Below are positions 8,386 to 17,011 of a stretch of 64,000 nucleotides of DNA, piece by piece. A program made the translations under genes and the position numbers. Numbering within the stretch: position 1 is the first letter of the stretch; the number at the start of each line of letters is the position of its first letter. The notes under the pieces were generated by a model, which saw only the letters and a list, made by a program, of their open reading frames with translations, was not told the origin of the DNA and did not search any database. The stretch is from Alistipes ihumii AP11 (GTDB lineage: Bacteria > Bacteroidota > Bacteroidia > Bacteroidales > Rikenellaceae), in contig NZ_CP102294.1 of assembly GCF_025144665.1 (NCBI RefSeq), positions 1,612,001 to 1,676,000 on the forward strand, read 5' to 3'.

Positions 8386-9885
8386 TCAGAACTGGAAATA
8401 GATGAACGGCTGGATTTCGGACGACTTGATCTGCATGACGCACCATATCAGCACGGTCAGCATCAGTGCCTTGACAACGAGCGGAGCGCCCGCGACGGTC
8501 CGCTCGCCCCACGCCTCGGCCCGGCGCGGCAGCATATGCAGCAGGTAGCCCGCAGCCATCAAGGCCATGACGGCCCCGTAGCCGGAAACGACCTGAGGAA
8601 TCAGTCTCCATTGGAAATGGCCGAAAATCTGCGAAAGAATCCGCTCGCCCGTCTGCATGTCCGGAGCCCGGAACAGAATCCAGCCCAGACAGACCACATG
8701 GAACGTGACCAGCACGCCCAAAACCCGCCGCCACGGCCTCATCTGCTCTCCGGAAGCTTTGAACACCGAGGGGAAAGCGTGCATCAGCGCCTTATGAACG
8801 GCCAGCGCGGCTCCGTGCAGCGCCCCCCACAGGATGAATCGGACGGCCGCTCCGTGCCACAGCCCGCCCAGCAGCATCGTCAGCATCAGGTTCGCATACG
8901 TCCTCGCTCGCCCCTTGCGGTTCCCGCCCAGCGAAATGTAAAGGTAGTCCTTCAGCCAGCTCGACAGCGAGATATGCCAGCGCCGCCAGAACTCGGTGAT
9001 CGTAGCCGACTGGTAGGGCGAATCGAAGTTGATCGGGAACCGGAACCCGAGCAGCAGGGCCAACCCGATCGCCATATCGGAGTATCCCGAGAAGTCGCAG
9101 TAAATCTGCAGGGCGTATCCGTAAACCCCCATCAGGTTCTCGAAGCCGCTGTACAGCATGGGGTTATCGAATACCCGGTCGACGAAGTTCAGGCTGATAT
9201 AGTCCGAGATGATCGCTTTCTTGAACAGGCCCGACAGGATCAGAAAGACTCCCCGTCCGAACATGTCGCGTGAAACGAAAACGGGATTCCGGTAAATCTG
9301 CGGCAGAAAGTCCCGGGCCCGGACGATCGGACCCGCCACGAGCTGCGGAAAGAACGACAGGTAGAACAGGTAGTCGATCCAGCGCCGCACGGGCTCGATC
9401 TGCCGGCGGTACAGGTCGATCACGTAGCTCATCGACTGGAACGTGAAGAACGAGATGCCGACAGGCAGGAAAATGTCCGGCAGCGTCAGCGTCCGGTCGA
9501 TCAGCCCGGCTACGGCCGAGACGATCAGGTCGGCATACTTGAAATAGCACAGCAGGCCCAGATTGATCAGCAGGCTCAGCACGAGCAGGCTCTTTCGCGC
9601 TCCGGAACGCCGGGAGCGGTGCATCAGCCTTCCGATCGCGAAGTCCGACAGCGACAGCCCGACGAGCAGCAGGAAGAACAGCCCGCTCGTCTTGTAGTAG
9701 AAATAGAGCGAGAACAGAGTGACATAGACGATCCGCAGCGTGAGACGCCGTTTCAGCAAGCCGTAGATCAGCGAGAACCCGAGAAAAACGAACAGGAACA
9801 AGCCGCTCGAAAAAAGCATCGGGCTACGCGGATCGTAGCGGAAAAGATCGATCGCCTGACCGACGTATGAACAGAAATCCTCCAT
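8386..9885 (-). CDS. MBOAT family O-acyltransferase (AlgI/DltB-like)
   Basis: The 499-residue integral membrane protein belongs to the membrane-bound O-acyltransferase family, close to AlgI. These proteins pass acyl groups, usually acetyl, across the inner membrane to an extracellular polymer. Family signatures visible are FFPQLVAGPIVRARDFLPQI, WRRWHISLSSWLKDYLYISL and GGLWHGA, which holds the catalytic His, followed by a second HG motif. Length is typical. AlgI-type proteins usually work with an SGNH partner; the nearest candidate is at 17012-18613, not adjacent. A TATCTTTG -7-like box lies at 9923-9930. Confidence 0.92.
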   Translation of the reverse strand: MEDFCSYVGQAIDLFRYDPRSPMLFSSGLFLFVFLGFSLIYGLLKRRLTLRIVYVTLFSLYFYYKTSGLFFLLLVGLSLSDFAIGRLMHRSRRSGARKSLLVLSLLINLGLLCYFKYADLIVSAVAGLIDRTLTLPDIFLPVGISFFTFQSMSYVIDLYRRQIEPVRRWIDYLFYLSFFPQLVAGPIVRARDFLPQIYRNPVFVSRDMFGRGVFLILSGLFKKAIISDYISLNFVDRVFDNPMLYSGFENLMGVYGYALQIYCDFSGYSDMAIGLALLLGFRFPINFDSPYQSATITEFWRRWHISLSSWLKDYLYISLGGNRKGRARTYANLMLTMLLGGLWHGAAVRFILWGALHGAALAVHKALMHAFPSVFKASGEQMRPWRRVLGVLVTFHVVCLGWILFRAPDMQTGERILSQIFGHFQWRLIPQVVSGYGAVMALMAAGYLLHMLPRRAEAWGERTVAGAPLVVKALMLTVLIWCVMQIKSSEIQPFIYFQF

Positions 9886-10201
9886 GGTCTATCTCCGCTG
9901 CCGCAACGGCACGGACAAGCGACAAAGATAGCTGTTTTTTCATAACATGCGAGCAGGAACGGGCCCGCCGCTCCCGGCTTTCGCCGGTCATAAAACCAGT
10001 CGTAACAAAGTCCGCGACCGGATTCTACTCCCAATTTTATCGCATCGGAAAATTATGGCGAAAATTCTCCGATCAGACGACGTCTCGTCACGCACTATCT
10101 ATCCGGAAAAAATCGAAATATTATTCGTTCGATTTCCTAATTTATTTATATGTTTATGCTAACAAATCTTGTCCACAAATGTTTACTTAAATTATGTTCT
10201 T
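9886..10201. other. Spacer entering the AT-rich island
   Basis: Composition falls from GC-rich to clearly AT-rich from about 10030 onward. No gene is supported before 10202. A TATGTTTA sequence near 10150 is the only weak -7-like element before the small peptide gene; an alternative ATG at 10169 would lengthen that peptide by 11 residues. Confidence 0.5.
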
Positions 10202-10393
10202 ATGAAAAATTTGTCTATTGTAATCGGCAGCCTTACCGCTGATGCAGGAGATGCTCTTGCAGGAACGATAGGAAGAGCAATATTAGGTTCGGGTATAGGA
10301 GGCGTAGGGGCTGGGCCGGGGGCCGTCGTAAGAGGATTGAGCAATGGCGCTTCGGGGTCAATCTCTGAAACTATTGACAAATGGCTTAATTAA
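10202..10393 (+). CDS. Small Gly/Ala-rich peptide, bacteriocin-like
   Basis: This encodes 63 residues. The core (about residues 20-50) is dominated by Gly, Ala, Ile and Val with many G-x-G / GG steps (GRAILGSGIGGVGAGPG), and ends with an amphipathic, partly acidic tail (SETIDKWLN). Such composition is seen in membrane-active class II bacteriocins, but there is no clear double-glycine leader and I do not recognise a family. It lies in an AT-rich patch and is followed after 15 bp by a small membrane protein on the same strand, the arrangement of a peptide plus immunity protein. The coding call rests on the intact frame, compact pairing and composition; it could also be a toxin or lysis-like peptide. 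An alternative start at 10169 is possible. Confidence 0.6.
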   Translation: MKNLSIVIGSLTADAGDALAGTIGRAILGSGIGGVGAGPGAVVRGLSNGASGSISETIDKWLN

Positions 10394-10408
10394 ATAATAA
10401 GAAGCAAA

Positions 10409-10606
10409 ATGAAAACAAAGGAATCTTTCCCATATATCGTGCTATATATCACGGCCATTGCTGCAGGCTCGTTGGTCAGTTTTTTATTCAAATTTTTTAC
10501 GAACAATCCGTATAACTTTTGGAATGTCGTAGTACCTTCCGCCATAGCCGTAGGAATAGTAGACGTGCTAAACAGACGAAAAAAAAGAAAAGAAAGAAAA
10601 GCCTAA
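10409..10606 (+). CDS. Small two-helix membrane protein with basic tail, immunity-like
   Basis: This encodes 65 residues with two predicted membrane helices (about 8-29 and 38-55) and a strongly basic C-terminus (NRRKKRKERKA) that should stay in the cytoplasm. The stop of the preceding peptide gene is 15 bp upstream and a purine-rich stretch (AATAAGAAGCAAA) precedes the ATG, so the two are probably co-transcribed. Size and topology fit a bacteriocin immunity protein, but no family is recognised and no transporter or maturation peptidase is nearby. AT-rich codons set the pair apart from all other genes in the window. Confidence 0.6.
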   Translation: MKTKESFPYIVLYITAIAAGSLVSFLFKFFTNNPYNFWNVVVPSAIAVGIVDVLNRRKKRKERKA

Positions 10607-10684
10607 AGTAAAAAGAATGCATATCATTCATCCCGATTGAATACTTCGGGGTGACTTTGAGATATCGCTGCTGAATACTGAAAT

Positions 10685-10718
10685 TTCCCGGATACCGGCC
10701 GACGGGCTCATCCGGGAA
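10685..10718. repeat. Inverted repeat, possible terminator of the small gene pair
   Basis: TTCCCGGAT at 10685-10693 pairs with ATCCGGGAA at 10710-10718 around a 16-nt loop, followed by TTTT. It lies about 80 bp after the stop of the two-helix protein. Confidence 0.45.
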
Positions 10719-10762
10719 TTTTCGGATGTATCGGGTAAATCAATCTGCATACCCGACCCAAT

Positions 10763-10792
10763 AAGTATTGGAGCTACAAGTATTGGAGCTAC
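10763..10792. repeat. 15-bp exact tandem duplication
   Basis: AAGTATTGGAGCTAC occurs twice in direct succession. It lies at the right side of the AT-rich island and might be a duplication scar. Confidence 0.8.
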
Positions 10793-11043
10793 ATAAATTA
10801 CGGACGGTACTTTTGTATGAAATTCCATTACTTTAATCGAGCTCTACCGTTTCTCGTATCGTTCGTGTCGGCGCACGGAATGCTGAATGAGAATCACTAT
10901 GTCAAACTGTTTGCCTTCGAACGGATATTCATCGTCATGTCGGCAAGCTTTGTGACGGTCAACAGGAAGAACCGACCGCAGAACCCGTACAGCGAAACAC
11001 CGCGCGCGGCGGAGAAAACCCGGCTTTCCGACCGCGCGTAAAA

Positions 11044-11074
11044 AAGCGGTTGTCCGGAAACCGGGCAACCGCTT
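11044..11074 (-). terminator. Terminator of the OmpA operon
   Basis: A 14-bp stem (AAGCGGTTGCCCGG read on the - strand, one G-T pair) with loop TTT is followed on the - strand by TTTT. It starts 22 bp after the stop of the OmpA gene. Confidence 0.85.
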
Positions 11075-11096
11075 GCAAAAGGATTCGGACCGACGA

Positions 11097-12314
11097 CTAC
11101 TCGACGATCGATACCCGGTCGAGCACCGCGTTGTCGAAAGGCACGCTCTGGCCCTTGCGGGGAACGATCTTCAGGCTCTTCGGGCTGACGCCGAACTTGT
11201 TCACGAGCGCATCGTAGACATTCTGGGCGCGCTGGTTGCTCAGGTATTCGTTACGCTGCGGAGTACCCGTCTGCGTATCGGCATAGCCGGTAATCTTGTA
11301 CACATGGCCCGGGGAATCCTTGATCACCTGAGCGGCGTACTTCAGATTCACCATCTCCTTGTCCGTGATATTCGTCTGGCCAATGGTAAAGAATACGGCC
11401 AGCGGCTGCGCGCGGACGACCGTACGCGTAACGGTATCGGGCTCCGTGCTCTCGGCGATCGCGGCCTGCTCGGCGGCTACGGCGGCGGCTGCCAGCGCGG
11501 CGTCGCGCTCGGCGACGTACTGGCTTATCTGCGCGTCGTAATCGGCCTGTTGCGCCAACAGAGCGTCAAACGCGACCGCGGCCGGAATGCCCCGGTCGAA
11601 TCCGCGCTTCTTGAACTTGTACGTGATACCCACGCTGATAACGGACGAGCCGTCGATGATTCCGTTTTCATCCACGCCGTCGAACGCATCGTTGACAAGC
11701 ATCTGAGACACTTCCAGATTGATGTCGATAGCCGGCGAGACGCAGAATTTCTGTACGATACCGAAGTTGGCCGTCATGTCGTTGCGTGTCGGAGCGCTCT
11801 TGTACCAGGCATGAGCGAAGCCTATGCCTATATAGGGAAGAATCTCGTACACGCGGTTCTCTTTGTAGCCGAAAACGGCTGCCGAGAAGTTCACCATGAA
11901 GTCGCCGTGCAGGTTCCACATGTTGAACTTCTCACGGTAAAGGCCGTTGCGGTCCGGCATCCCGTAGATATACGGGCTGTTCGAGTACGAGAACCCGTGC
12001 GGGCGGGTTCCGTACATCTTGAACCGCATACCGACGGCCGGAGTGAACCATTTGCCGAGGTAGACCTCGAAAGCCGACGTGATCCGCTTGCGGAATGCGC
12101 CTCGGGAATTGTCCTGTCCCTCGAACACCTGTCCGCCGGCGCCTACTCCGATGTACCAGTTATCGAAGAACCGGTTGGTCAGGTAGGAATTTTCGTATGA
12201 TTTGAACGGGTTCTCCTTCGGCCGGTGATGCTGCGCGAAGGCCGCGGACGATCCCGAAATCATGACAAGCGCGACGATCAAAGATTTCACGCTGATTGTA
12301 CAATTGTTTTTCAT
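11097..12314 (-). CDS. OmpA family outer-membrane protein
   Basis: This encodes 405 residues from ATG 12314; an in-frame TTG nine bases upstream is less likely. A signal peptide (KSLIVALVMISGSSAAFAQ) is followed by an eight-strand-like barrel region (about 35-230), an Ala-rich linker with coiled-coil tendency (AERDAALAAAAVAAEQAA), and a C-terminal OmpA/Pal peptidoglycan-binding domain. In that domain the diaminopimelate-contacting Asp (GYADTQTG) and Arg (SNQRAQ) are present. It should anchor the outer membrane to the wall. It is the last gene of a four-gene operon, 15 bp after the YjbH-like gene, and is followed by a strong terminator. Confidence 0.9.
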   Translation of the reverse strand: MKNNCTISVKSLIVALVMISGSSAAFAQHHRPKENPFKSYENSYLTNRFFDNWYIGVGAGGQVFEGQDNSRGAFRKRITSAFEVYLGKWFTPAVGMRFKMYGTRPHGFSYSNSPYIYGMPDRNGLYREKFNMWNLHGDFMVNFSAAVFGYKENRVYEILPYIGIGFAHAWYKSAPTRNDMTANFGIVQKFCVSPAIDINLEVSQMLVNDAFDGVDENGIIDGSSVISVGITYKFKKRGFDRGIPAAVAFDALLAQQADYDAQISQYVAERDAALAAAAVAAEQAAIAESTEPDTVTRTVVRAQPLAVFFTIGQTNITDKEMVNLKYAAQVIKDSPGHVYKITGYADTQTGTPQRNEYLSNQRAQNVYDALVNKFGVSPKSLKIVPRKGQSVPFDNAVLDRVSIVE

Positions 12315-12329
12315 ATTCGTCAATGGTTT

Positions 12330-13181
12330 TTAATACTTTGCTTTTTTCAAAGGACCTTCGCTTGCCGACCCGCCCGAAACTTTTCCGGCTAAGCTACGAC
12401 CCCTGCGGTTCCGATCCGCTTTTCCGGCCCCCCACAACCCGAACTCGAAACACAGTCCGCAGGACGGATAGCGGAGTTTCTGAAGCAACACCTGAACGAA
12501 AATATGCCTTGCTATCAAAGCATTGGCCCCGAGATTGAAACAGCGCGTGTCGTACTCGGCGATCAAGTTCATCTGCCTGCAGAAGCGAGGCGAGAAGGAG
12601 ACGCCGCCCGAGACGGGACTGTCGATCCGAAACCGGTCGTTCATCGACACGTTATATGCCAGATGCACTCCGAAGCGGTGGCCCGAAAAGACGAAATGCT
12701 TGGAGAGCGCGACATACGTCGAGCCGAAATACTGGTTGCCCTCGCCGCCGGAGGTCGAGAACCGTCCGCCGTCCGACGACGTGAAGAGGTCGTTCGAGCC
12801 GACCGCGATCGCAGGCCGCACTCTGCGTTCCCCGAGCAGCCGCACGCGGACCGAAACCGAACGGTCCTCGTTGACGAAGGCCGTGCGACGTTCGTTCATG
12901 AACGCCGTCGAGGTCAGCGCGACTTCCAGAAAAGGCAAGAACGTTACGTTCAGATAGTAATTGAACGTGTGGTAGTCGAAGGTAGCCGGCGTCAACCGGT
13001 CGTTGAGGAAATTGGCTCCGATGCGGACAGTGCCGTCGGCGGCCATTTCCGCCGACGGACTGTTCAGCAAGCCGGTGACACCCAGCGTCGACTGCGCCGA
13101 CAGTTTCGATGCAACGGACATACATCCGAGCAGAACGATCGATACGGCACTCCTTACGATCCATTCGGGCCCAATCATCAT
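12330..13181 (-). CDS. YjbH-type outer-membrane protein
   Basis: This encodes 283 residues with a signal peptide (SIVLLGCMSVASKLSAQ). The mature N-terminus, TLGVTGLLNSPSAEMAADGT, matches the start of YjbH-family proteins, which are linked to exopolysaccharide export in enterobacteria; the rest is alternating beta strands. Canonical YjbH is more than twice as long, so this corresponds to the N-terminal half only. It sits 46 bp after the lipoprotein gene and 15 bp before ompA. Two start codons (13181 and 13178) are equivalent. The role in secretion or surface assembly is inferred from the family and the operon. Confidence 0.75.
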   Translation of the reverse strand: MMIGPEWIVRSAVSIVLLGCMSVASKLSAQSTLGVTGLLNSPSAEMAADGTVRIGANFLNDRLTPATFDYHTFNYYLNVTFLPFLEVALTSTAFMNERRTAFVNEDRSVSVRVRLLGERRVRPAIAVGSNDLFTSSDGGRFSTSGGEGNQYFGSTYVALSKHFVFSGHRFGVHLAYNVSMNDRFRIDSPVSGGVSFSPRFCRQMNLIAEYDTRCFNLGANALIARHIFVQVLLQKLRYPSCGLCFEFGLWGAGKADRNRRGRSLAGKVSGGSASEGPLKKAKY

Positions 13182-13227
13182 GCGGTCGAAACTATCGGGT
13201 TCGTAGTCGGGTTACGGTCGTTCTCGA

Positions 13228-14556
13228 TCAGTTGCTTCCGCCGCCGCCCGTACCGTCGCCGCCGGGAACCGTATGCGTGTCGCCGGGCGTGAAGTCGGTC
13301 GTGACCGATACCGAATTGGCCGGGACGAGCGTATTGACAACCACGCTGTACGAAGAGCCGGAGGTGCTCATGATGTTGAACGTATAGGCCACGGTCGTCA
13401 CTACCTGCTGGGCGGTCATCGTCAGCTTCGTGTTGGCCGGAACCGAAATATTCACAGGAATTTCCGACTCGACCGTAGTCATCTGATCGACAGCGTCCAC
13501 GCCTTGGTTGGAGGCCTTGATCACCTTCTGTATCTCGGCGGTCAGCTCGTCCACGTCGCTCGTGATACCTGCGGCCTGAAGCGCATCGGCGATCGGAGTC
13601 GTATAGACGTAGCCGGTCAAACGCTGAACCTTCGCGAAGATCACCGGAACGGGCTCGAGTTTGCCGGTATTGTCGATCACGCCGTCGATCACGTCGATGC
13701 TGCGCGACTCGCTGCTCACCTCGCTGCGGCCGTTGGAGAAACCGATCTTGTAGATCGAGAAATGGTCGATCGTCGTATTATACGCGCCGTTGGCGAACGT
13801 CACGGGTTGCGACATCGTGTTCCACATACCGGTTCCGGCATCGTAATACTGCAGGAACGTATTGCCGAAATAGTGGTTCGTCATCGGGTTCTGAACCGCC
13901 AGATTCAGGGCCGGCGAGAACCGGTAGCCTTCCGGCAGGAATTGCAGTACGGCCAGTCCGGTCGTCGATTCGGCCTGTCCGGTCACGATGTCGTTCACGG
14001 GAGTGGCCGTGATATTGATTTCCCCGGCCACGTCCTTGCCCGACGCATCCTTGACCGTCGTACTCGGATTGACCGTCAGCTGAGCCGTCACCGCGCCGGT
14101 CACGGGAACCGTGCCGCCGGCCGCCGGATCGACGGTCGTCATACCCGCCGGAAGCTTGACCATCGTGATCTTGAGTTGATAATCGATGATCGTGCCGCGC
14201 AGCGTCGGGAACTCGAGACTGTAATAGGTCGTGTTGTACCCGCCCAGCGAGAACGTCAGATCGTAGCGCCCGGCCGAAACGAGCCCCTCGAACGAGAAGT
14301 AGCCGTTCGCGTCGGTCGTCGTCTCGTCCGAAACCGATCCGAACTTATACGAAACGGTCACGCCGGCCAAAGCGGTCAGATCGGAATTCTCCAGATTGTT
14401 GCCCAGCACCTGACCCGAAATGTTGTACTTCGCAGTCTCGTCGGGACGAATGGGAGGTTCGGTCGTCTTGTTGCAGGCGGTAGCCAGAACAACTGTTGCC
14501 AAACCGAGCAAAGCCGTTTTGAACAGTTTGGCGATACGGGGTTGATTTTTTTCCAT
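13228..14556 (-). CDS. Lipoprotein with carboxypeptidase-regulatory-like N-terminal domain
   Basis: This encodes 442 residues. The signal sequence ends in LATAC with Cys28 as lipidation site. Residues about 43-125 form a CarboxypepD_reg-like beta sandwich (NISGQVLG...TTDANGYFSFEGL). The middle (130-270) looks like further sandwich repeats, and the end is a Gly-rich tail (GGDGTGGGGSN). There is no acidic surface-export signal right after the Cys; the residues there are NKTTEPP. It lies 10 bp after the preceding barrel gene and is clearly in the same operon. I do not recognise a specific function; an adhesin-like or periplasm/surface scaffold role is a guess. Confidence 0.8.
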   Translation of the reverse strand: MEKNQPRIAKLFKTALLGLATVVLATACNKTTEPPIRPDETAKYNISGQVLGNNLENSDLTALAGVTVSYKFGSVSDETTTDANGYFSFEGLVSAGRYDLTFSLGGYNTTYYSLEFPTLRGTIIDYQLKITMVKLPAGMTTVDPAAGGTVPVTGAVTAQLTVNPSTTVKDASGKDVAGEINITATPVNDIVTGQAESTTGLAVLQFLPEGYRFSPALNLAVQNPMTNHYFGNTFLQYYDAGTGMWNTMSQPVTFANGAYNTTIDHFSIYKIGFSNGRSEVSSESRSIDVIDGVIDNTGKLEPVPVIFAKVQRLTGYVYTTPIADALQAAGITSDVDELTAEIQKVIKASNQGVDAVDQMTTVESEIPVNISVPANTKLTMTAQQVVTTVAYTFNIMSTSGSSYSVVVNTLVPANSVSVTTDFTPGDTHTVPGGDGTGGGGSN

Positions 14557-14566
14557 AACGATTGAA

Positions 14567-15784
14567 TTAATGATTGGTATAATTGTTAATTATCTGGTTG
14601 TATCGCGTCGCGTTGAAAAAATTCTCCGCGCAATTGTCGTCGGGCGAGGTTTCGTAGTTCCGGCCGTAATGCAGATAGGCTTTGGCATTGTACACCATCT
14701 CGAAATACCTCGACGGCGCGACCCGCACAGGCCGGCGGCGCTTGATCCTGTACGGAGGAAGCGCCAAAGCGAAATAAAATCCGCCGTTGTAGTCGACCTT
14801 CTGCGTCTTCTGCACATAAAATCCTACGGCGGCTCGGCGAAAATACCGGGTTACCTTGGCCGTCGCACCGATGTCGTCCCCCAAATACCGGGCCGCACTT
14901 ACATCGAACATCAGATCGAACCGGTTCCACAGGTAATTTCCGCCCGCCATCCAGGTCCATTTGCTCATCGGGGCATACGACCAACCGTCGAAGTAGAGAT
15001 ACGAAATCCCCGTCAGCCCGGCTTCGGCATAGATTCCGAAATGCCGGCCGACAGGCTTGAACAGCTTCAGGTCGGCTCCCCAACGGTTCATACTGAAATT
15101 TCCGAAGGTAGCCTTCGCCAGCACGTTCGCGGGCAGGCGGAAGCGTTGGGACAGCGTCAGGTAGCCCGGCCTCACCCGGCTTTCCTCCTTGTAAAACTCG
15201 TTCAGGATCGGAACGATCAGCTGCGCCGTCAGCTTGGAGCCTCTCCAAAGGTTGACCTCCAGCGTCGGATTCAGATTGATCTGCACCTCGTACATCACGT
15301 CGAGCCGCGAATTGCGGAACCGGAACTGGGGATACAGGATCAGATCGACCCTCCCGGCCGAACTCCTCAGGAACCTTTTCGCTCCCGGACGACTTGTCAA
15401 AGAACGTTTCCATGCCTCTCGCGCATCCCGCGTATCGAAATCCAGCCTCCACCGTACCGAATCGGGATAGCCTCCGGTCTCGAGCACGAACTTCGGAATG
15501 CGGTCCTCCGTCCATACGACGGTCATCGGCCCGCCTGCCGAGTCTCCGGCCGCCCCGATCCGTCCCGTCACCGCATCGACGGCGTCCCGCATGGACCGGA
15601 AAGGGACCGGTTCGAGAAAAACATAGCTCCCGGTCTCGCCCTTCAACTGCCTGACATTCTCGAATCCCGACGAGAGCAGCTCCCGCTCGAGCGGAGTCTG
15701 CGCAGCCGACGACACGACGGCGAGCGCGAGCGGCACAGCCAGCCGGCCGCCGCCGAAAATACGGGTTAGGATGCCTTTTTTCAC
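14567..15784 (-). CDS. Outer-membrane barrel protein, YjbH C-half-like
   Basis: This encodes 405 residues. A signal peptide (AVPLALAVVSSAAQ) is followed by a soluble domain to about residue 150 and then alternating beta strands with aromatic girdle residues (YAEAGLTGISYLYFDGWSY, GGNYLWNRFDLMFDVSAARY). This organisation resembles the C-terminal barrel half of YjbH, whose N-terminal half seems to be encoded two genes downstream. It is the first gene of the operon. The last 50 residues (NYETSPDDNCAENFFN...) are polar and include a single Cys. The family assignment is an inference from pattern; the coding call is solid. Confidence 0.7.
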   Translation of the reverse strand: MKKGILTRIFGGGRLAVPLALAVVSSAAQTPLERELLSSGFENVRQLKGETGSYVFLEPVPFRSMRDAVDAVTGRIGAAGDSAGGPMTVVWTEDRIPKFVLETGGYPDSVRWRLDFDTRDAREAWKRSLTSRPGAKRFLRSSAGRVDLILYPQFRFRNSRLDVMYEVQINLNPTLEVNLWRGSKLTAQLIVPILNEFYKEESRVRPGYLTLSQRFRLPANVLAKATFGNFSMNRWGADLKLFKPVGRHFGIYAEAGLTGISYLYFDGWSYAPMSKWTWMAGGNYLWNRFDLMFDVSAARYLGDDIGATAKVTRYFRRAAVGFYVQKTQKVDYNGGFYFALALPPYRIKRRRPVRVAPSRYFEMVYNAKAYLHYGRNYETSPDDNCAENFFNATRYNQIINNYTNH

Positions 15785-16333
15785 TTCGTTCTCGATCTAT
15801 TCTTGTTTCCGTCACGGAAATTGCGTCCCATGCAACATCCGGGCCGGAGCCTCCGGGACCGGCCGGAAGCGCGGCATCTTGTCCCTTTTATATCACAAAT
15901 CCGTCATAACGCGACACTTACACGCCGCCCGGAGCTTTCGCCGAAAGTCTCGGGAGATTTTTTCCCGGTCCGATGCGGAAACATTCAAATATTGAGCCTG
16001 AATCTTGTAAAACGCGCGGCAGGAGAAAATCCCTTTTTCTGCACGTATCGGAAAAACGGGGATTCGAACCGATTGTCCGGCATGAACGGTTCCGGGCGGA
16101 CGCGGTCAGCTCCCGTCCTCAGGAAGACCTGAAAGGCAAGTCGAAAGAATGTATGGATCGATTCGACGCGGGTTCCCGCTGCCGGACCGGCGGCCGACGT
16201 ATGATCCGGAATCGGCCGGACCGAACCGCGCGCGGCCGGATCTCTCCGCGGCCCGGCGCGGCGACCGTAAGATTCGCGCCGCAGGATACACCGCCTGCGA
16301 GGATTCACTCCGTTCGCCGGACGCATACAAACG
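15785..16333. other. 549-bp spacer with a tRNA-like 3' fragment
   Basis: No supported gene. The promoter for the four-gene envelope operon must lie here; a TTTG on the - strand near 15896-15899 has no matching -7 box. At 16050-16070 a short stretch resembles the 3' end of the nearby tRNA-Ser. Confidence 0.5.
16050..16070 (-). pseudogene. Fragment resembling the tRNA-Ser 3' end
   Basis: The 21 bases match the T-arm and acceptor 3' part of the tRNA-Ser gene (16389-16409) at 18 of 21 positions, in the same orientation. No matching 5' half is present, so it is not a functional tRNA. Confidence 0.35.
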
Positions 16334-16364
16334 AAAAGCCCCGCCGAAATTCGGCGGGGCTTTT
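16334..16364 (-). terminator. Terminator of tRNA-Ser
   Basis: A perfect 14-bp stem (AAAAGCCCCGCCGA and complement) with a 3-nt loop ends in TTTT on either strand. It lies 20 bp downstream of the tRNA-Ser gene in its direction of transcription. Confidence 0.9.
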
Positions 16365-16383
16365 AACGGATCGCTCGGATATC

Positions 16384-16474
16384 TGGCGGAAAAGGCGGGA
16401 TTCGAACCCGCGATACCCTTTTGAGGTATACACACTTTCCAGGCGTGCTCCTTCGACCGCTCGGACACTTTTCC
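16384..16474 (-). tRNA. tRNA-Ser (GGA)
   Basis: Read on the - strand the sequence begins GGAAAAG and ends CTTTTCC-G-CCA, so the acceptor stem pairs fully and CCA appears to be encoded (16384-16386). The anticodon loop CTGGAAA gives anticodon GGA. A long variable arm with a GTATACC / GGGTATC-type stem and T-loop TTCGAAT are as expected for serine tRNA. A terminator follows. Confidence 0.96.
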
Positions 16475-17011
16475 CTGACAGACCCCTCCGGCAGACTCGC
16501 GCCTCGGGGGACCAAACGTGCCGCAAGGTACGAAAATTCCTGAAAATAAAAAATACCGGCGGCGCATTCGCACGCTCCGCACGAACGTTATCTCTCGCCG
16601 GCCGATCGCCGTACCGTCTTTCCCCTTAAGAACCGGACAGCACCGGCGAGCCGCCCCGTTCCGCCCTCGTACAGCGGCTCGCCCTTCCGCTGTCGATGCT
16701 TTCGCTACCGGATATCAACCTATGCGGACGCTACTTCAAGTCCCAAAAAATCGGAGCGCGGCCGACCGGCCCGGCGTTCCGTTCCGGACAAATCGTCTCG
16801 CGGCGGCCCCGGCCCGATCCCATCGACCGGCTCAGATTCCGCGAATGCAATAAGCAGGACGAAACCGCTACGGGCAGACCGTTCTCATGCGGAGTTTCTT
16901 TTCCGGCGCATCTTTTCTATGCGGACGAAACGTGCGAATCGGTCCGGACCGGTCCCGTTTCTGCAACATGCTCTCGACCGGCAAAAGGCGATCCGAGTAT
17001 CGGGCTTCCTG
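16475..17011. other. 537-bp spacer
   Basis: No supported gene lies between the SGNH hydrolase and tRNA-Ser. A TACCTTGC sequence on the - strand about 50 bp before the tRNA could be its -7 box. The open frames are low-complexity Arg/Pro-rich and not called. Confidence 0.5.

Larger units (their letters stand above)
10607..11043. other. Spacer downstream of the small gene pair
   Basis: It contains an inverted repeat (10685-10718) and a 15-bp tandem duplication (10763-10792). A 74-codon frame at 10817-11041 has no recognisable features and is not called. Confidence 0.5.

Noticed and set aside
10817-11041. 74-codon + strand frame right of the AT-rich island
   Set aside because: It has no start signal, family or convincing composition, and ends in the OmpA operon terminator region.
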